From Larkinella arboricola (GTDB taxonomy: Bacteria; Bacteroidota; Bacteroidia; Cytophagales; Spirosomataceae): DNA of 64,000 nucleotides. The position numbers and the translations under genes are program-made. The notes under the pieces are model-generated. The model did no database searches, was not told the DNA's origin, and saw only the letters and a list, made by a program, of their open reading frames with translations. Position 1 is the first letter of the stretch. Each line of letters opens with the position of its first letter. The DNA lies in NCBI RefSeq assembly GCF_003259745.1, contig NZ_QLMC01000004.1:124001-188000 (forward strand), written 5' to 3'. Positions 60,428 to 64,000 of this stretch are shown one piece after another.

Positions 60428-63400
60428 TAACTGTTGTCTAGGGCACGTTGAATAATGTGGGCAAATTCTCGGGCATAAGGCGGGTAGAGCATTTCGCGGT
60501 GATCACCCGGAACGTCGTGGACGCGTACTACCGGCGCAAACCGGCGCCATCCCAGATACGTAAAGTCGTTGACGTAGTAAGGGCGTTCCTTGGCCAGAAA
60601 TAAATCAATAACGCCATCGTATGGCTTCATGATGTACCGCTGAAAGACTTCTTCATTCTTCTGAATGACCGGTAACATATCGTCCGTTAAACCTTCCGGT
60701 TTTGGTTGTTGGGCCAACCCCAGAGTGACCAGAAATTCGGTATACTTTCTTTTGATGTAGTATTTCTGGTAGGCTAACGTATCAACCGGTTTGTTCAGCA
60801 ACGACCGGGTAAACCAGATCAACTTCGGCCCCTGACGCAGGATCTTTCTGGCGATTTGTTGTAGTACAGGCTGTTGCGATACGTACTGTTGTTCCCAATA
60901 GGCGTCGGCGTTGGTGTCGAACACGCCCGCCAGCTTTACTTCTTTGCCCATTGCCTTCAATTGCCGGGCCATTTCAAGGGCAATATAACCACCCGAAGAA
61001 TAACCGGCGATGGCGTACGGGCCGTTGGGGTTTTGCTCGATGATTTCGCTGATGTAGGAAGCCGCCGTATCTTCCAGCGTTTTCATGGGTTCGGCCTTGC
61101 CGTCCGCGTCCAGCATCTGCAAACCGTATACGGGCTGATCGTCGTCGAGATGAATAATCAGATTTTTAAAGTAAAGCAGATTCAGATCATAGCCGTGAAC
61201 GACATACAACGGTATTTTGCGTCCCGTCGGTTTCATGGGAATGATTGACTTCCAGACTTTCTGGTCTTTATGCAGCAAACCCGCCAGTTTCTGGATGGTC
61301 GGATACTCAAAAAGCGTAGCCAGCGGCAGCCGTTTCCCGGTTTCTTTTTCCAGTTGAGTCATTACCTGAATGGCAATGAGCGAGTGCCCGCCCAGCGCAA
61401 AGAAATCGTCGGTCACGCTGATCGTTTCAAGTCCGAGTACCATCTGCCAGATGCGCAGCAACCGTTTTTCTTCGTCGGACAACGCCTTGGGTACTTCCGG
61501 ATTCCGGTTGCCTGGCGATACGGGCTTTGGAAGGGCTTTCCGGTCTATTTTTCCGTTGGGGGTGAGCGGAAGGGTGGGTAGCAGCACAAACTCCGACGGC
61601 ACCATGTAGTCGGGTAATACGATTTTTAACACCTGTTTCCACTGCCGAATCCGGTCTTGTGAAGGCTTCTGCCAGTCGCTCACGTCCTGCCGACGATCTT
61701 CCTGATCGCTGATTGGCTCGCTACGAACGGCATTCCGGTTTTGCTCCGACAACTGGATTTTCGGAACCACATACGCCACCAGACGCGGATCGCCGGGGCG
61801 GTCTTCCCGGGCCATCACAACGGCTTCCTGAACCTCGTCGAGCGTGGCAAGCGTATGCTCTATTTCTCCTAATTCGATTCGGTAGCCCCGGATTTTAACC
61901 TGTTGATCAATCCGGCCCAGACAAACAATTTCGCCATCCTCCGTGAATTGCCCCAGATCACCCGTTCGGTACAGAATGTCTTTTTCTCCCGGCTTGAACG
62001 GGTTTTGAACAAATCGTTCGGCGGTCAGTTCGGGCCGGTTCAGGTACCCTCTGGCTACGCCATCGCCACCGATATAAATTTCACCGGCAACCCCTGCGGG
62101 CTGCGGACGCCGGTTTTCGTCCAGGATATAAATGGTCGTGTTGGCAATGGGGCGTCCAATGGAAATCAAATCATCTCCGGAGCGGATTTGCTTCAGGCTC
62201 GACCAGATGGTGGTTTCGGTCGGTCCGTACATATTCCACAGTTCATTGCCGGCCTCAGTCAGTTGATTCGCCAGGTCTTTCGGAAGGGCTTCACCCCCGC
62301 ACAGGATTTTTAACGGCGGCATATCGTGCCAGCCCACCGCGAGCATCATGCGCCAGGTTGAGGGCGTGGCCTGCATGATCGTTATCCCTTCCGAGCGAAT
62401 CAGGTCCCGTAAAATCCGGCCATCTTTGCTCGATTCGGCATCCGTCAGCACCAGTTCGGCCCCGCTGATCAGGGGCAGGTACAACTCCAGCGCAGAGATG
62501 TCGAACGAAATGGTGGTGACGCCCAACAGTTTATCTCCGGGCTGAATGCCGGGGACTTTCTGCATACTGAGCAGAAAATTTACCAGACTGTGGTGCTCAA
62601 TCTGAACACCCTTCGGCTTTCCGGTCGATCCAGACGTATAAAGAATATACACCCGGTCGGTTCCCGAAACGGCTACAGCGGGTTCTTCCACCGGAAACAG
62701 GGCCGAATCGATCAGCGCCTGTTCGATGGACAACTCGGGGGTGAGGGTGCCAAGCCGGTTCTGGTATTTTTCCGACAGGATAAGCCGTTTCGCAGCCGCA
62801 TCGGTCAGCATAAATTGAACGCGCTCCTGCGGATAATCCGGGTCCGTCGGAACATAAACCGCTCCGGTTTTCATCACCGCCAGCAGCGCCATGAGCATTT
62901 CCGGCGACCGATCAACGGCGATGCCCACTACGTCGCCGACCCGAATGCCCTGTGCAATCAGGTAATGCGCCAGTCGGTTGACGGTTTCATTTAACGCTCT
63001 GTATGTCAGCGTCTGTCCTTTGAACGACAGGGCGGTGCGGTCGGCATACCGAAGGGCGGCTTCTGCAATCAGGTGATGCAGGGGCGTATTGTGTGGATAT
63101 GCGGTTTGGGTGGCATTCCACTGATTTAGTTTTTCCAGAATACCGTTGGCGTCCGAAAGTGGAAGGGCATCCAGCCGGACGTGCGGATTGGCTACCACCG
63201 TTCTAAGCACCGACTCGAAGTCGGCCATCATCCGGTCGATGGTATCGGGCCGGAACAATTGCGTGTTGTACGACCATTCCAGCGTCAGAACGTGGTTGGA
63301 ATCGGTAACATTCAGGAAAATTTCAAAACTTTCAAACTCCCGCGGATTGCTGAACAACTGATAGGTAAGTCCGTGGAAATTGACACCCTCGGTTACTCCC

Positions 63401-64000
63401 ATGTCGATGTTGAACACCACCGGCACGAGCGGAATCCGGGACGGATCGCGCGGTATTTTGAGTTTTTTGAGCAGGCTACCAAACGTCAGTTGTTGATGGT
63501 CGTAGGCATCCAGAACCGTTTCCCGGCACTGTTTCAGGAAATCGAAAAACAAAAGGTCCGCTTTCGGGTAGCTGCGTATGGGTAGCAGATTGACGCAATT
63601 CCCCACCAGTCGATTATAACCCGCCACGGGCTGTCCGGCTGCGGGTAGTCCCAGCGCGATGGATTCCTGACCAGTAAGCCGACCCAGAAACGCTTCAAAT
63701 GTGGCCAGTAAGGTGGTAACAAAGCTGCAACCGGCCTGCACACCCAGCTTTTTTACCCCCGCAACCAGATCAGGGTCGAGCGTATAATCCCGGCGCTGGC
63801 TTTTGAAGGTCCGCAGGGGCGGGCGCGGAAAATCCGTAGGCAGATTCAGAACCGGAATATCGTCTTTGTATTGATGGAGCCAGTAGCTTTCAATCTGTTG
63901 GTATTCAGTGCTGTTGAGGAAGGTAAGCTGCTCCAGGGCATACTGGCTGAATGCCTGCGGCTCTGCCAGGTCAGCGGAGCCCTGCCGGACGTTGGCCGAA
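60427..64000 (-). CDS. Nonribosomal peptide synthetase, C-A-T-TE termination module (partial)
   Basis: The frame is open to the window edge, giving 1190 visible residues. A condensation domain C-terminal half (with YWLHQYKDDIPVLNLPTDFP) is followed by an adenylation domain: YILYTSGSTGKPKG (A3), NMYGPTETTIW (A5), YRTGDLGQF (A7), KIRGYRIELGEIE (A8) and NGKIDRKALP (A10). A carrier domain has FALGGHSLIAIQ with the phosphopantetheine Ser. The last 290 residues are a type I thioesterase with AGYSSGGYIALEMA (Ser) and a C-terminal His in VPGDHREML. Hand alignment to GrsA gives the code DILQLGMIWK, similar to glycine codes. This is the chain-releasing last module. Confidence 0.93.
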   Translation of the reverse strand, partial: SANVRQGSADLAEPQAFSQYALEQLTFLNSTEYQQIESYWLHQYKDDIPVLNLPTDFPRPPLRTFKSQRRDYTLDPDLVAGVKKLGVQAGCSFVTTLLATFEAFLGRLTGQESIALGLPAAGQPVAGYNRLVGNCVNLLPIRSYPKADLLFFDFLKQCRETVLDAYDHQQLTFGSLLKKLKIPRDPSRIPLVPVVFNIDMGVTEGVNFHGLTYQLFSNPREFESFEIFLNVTDSNHVLTLEWSYNTQLFRPDTIDRMMADFESVLRTVVANPHVRLDALPLSDANGILEKLNQWNATQTAYPHNTPLHHLIAEAALRYADRTALSFKGQTLTYRALNETVNRLAHYLIAQGIRVGDVVGIAVDRSPEMLMALLAVMKTGAVYVPTDPDYPQERVQFMLTDAAAKRLILSEKYQNRLGTLTPELSIEQALIDSALFPVEEPAVAVSGTDRVYILYTSGSTGKPKGVQIEHHSLVNFLLSMQKVPGIQPGDKLLGVTTISFDISALELYLPLISGAELVLTDAESSKDGRILRDLIRSEGITIMQATPSTWRMMLAVGWHDMPPLKILCGGEALPKDLANQLTEAGNELWNMYGPTETTIWSSLKQIRSGDDLISIGRPIANTTIYILDENRRPQPAGVAGEIYIGGDGVARGYLNRPELTAERFVQNPFKPGEKDILYRTGDLGQFTEDGEIVCLGRIDQQVKIRGYRIELGEIEHTLATLDEVQEAVVMAREDRPGDPRLVAYVVPKIQLSEQNRNAVRSEPISDQEDRRQDVSDWQKPSQDRIRQWKQVLKIVLPDYMVPSEFVLLPTLPLTPNGKIDRKALPKPVSPGNRNPEVPKALSDEEKRLLRIWQMVLGLETISVTDDFFALGGHSLIAIQVMTQLEKETGKRLPLATLFEYPTIQKLAGLLHKDQKVWKSIIPMKPTGRKIPLYVVHGYDLNLLYFKNLIIHLDDDQPVYGLQMLDADGKAEPMKTLEDTAASYISEIIEQNPNGPYAIAGYSSGGYIALEMARQLKAMGKEVKLAGVFDTNADAYWEQQYVSQQPVLQQIARKILRQGPKLIWFTRSLLNKPVDTLAYQKYYIKRKYTEFLVTLGLAQQPKPEGLTDDMLPVIQKNEEVFQRYIMKPYDGVIDLFLAKERPYYVNDFTYLGWRRFAPVVRVHDVPGDHREMLYPPYAREFAHIIQRALDNS

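Overview
The window comes from a Bacteroidota chromosome, most likely a Cytophagales member of the Spirosoma/Larkinella type. This rests on four things seen in the sequence: about 54% GC, several promoters of the Bacteroidota pattern (TTTG, 19-21 bp, TAnnTTTG), starts that mostly lack Shine-Dalgarno sequences, and a nusB/ytxH/DUF1573/yajC/ybbR/coaE cluster. The genus is an inference. No rRNA, tRNA, phage or CRISPR was seen. The one mobile element is a broken IS200-like gene.

Layout. 1-4894: the tail of a repeat protein, then a tolC-hlyD-ABC export operon whose ABC protein has no ATPase domain, read divergently from a TetR regulator with a clear palindromic operator at the operon's start site. 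5013-9790: a nitronate monooxygenase, a small unknown gene, then a tightly overlapped sugar-oxidation operon (aldo/keto reductase, zinc dehydrogenase, TIM-barrel epimerase, mutarotase). 10074-18917: a complete high-affinity potassium uptake locus (two tiny membrane ORFs, kdpA, kdpB, kdpC, a porin, and KdpD split into two proteins with no KdpE beside them). 19034-24954: hydrolases, an exported DUF4932-like protein, LD-carboxypeptidase, DUF721 and a TAT-exported Gfo/Idh oxidoreductase. 25105-27971: methionine synthesis by direct sulfhydrylation (metY, metX) behind a SAM riboswitch and a long leader with a possible Cys-Cys-Met peptide. 28185-33573: a ROK regulator with a GH20 hexosaminidase, an acetyl-xylan esterase-like protein and a secreted SAM-hydrolase-family protein. 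33759-41591: M48 protease, amidohydrolase lipoprotein, a lone TolC protein, YetF-like protein, topoisomerase IB and a SulP transporter. 41768-48827: a two-component system behind a ceramidase-like gene, the IS200-like remnant with four palindromic REP-like elements, and an exported MTA/SAH nucleosidase next to a purine permease. 48980-59649: DPP-IV-like peptidase, pentapeptide protein, amidase, the housekeeping coaE-to-nusB cluster and an MsbA-like exporter. 59654-64000: a phosphopantetheinyl transferase translationally coupled to an NRPS termination module that runs off the window edge.

Working together. The Kdp locus forms one potassium-scavenging unit. metY/metX are probably shut down by SAM. 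The exported nucleosidase and the permease probably salvage purine from MTA or SAH outside the cytoplasm. The NRPS and its activating transferase are the visible end of a natural-product cluster, and a hand-read binding-pocket code suggests that the final amino acid is glycine. The best candidates for undescribed biology are the ATPase-less exporter operon, the SAM-riboswitch/uORF leader, the REP-like array beside the transposase, and the NRPS cluster.
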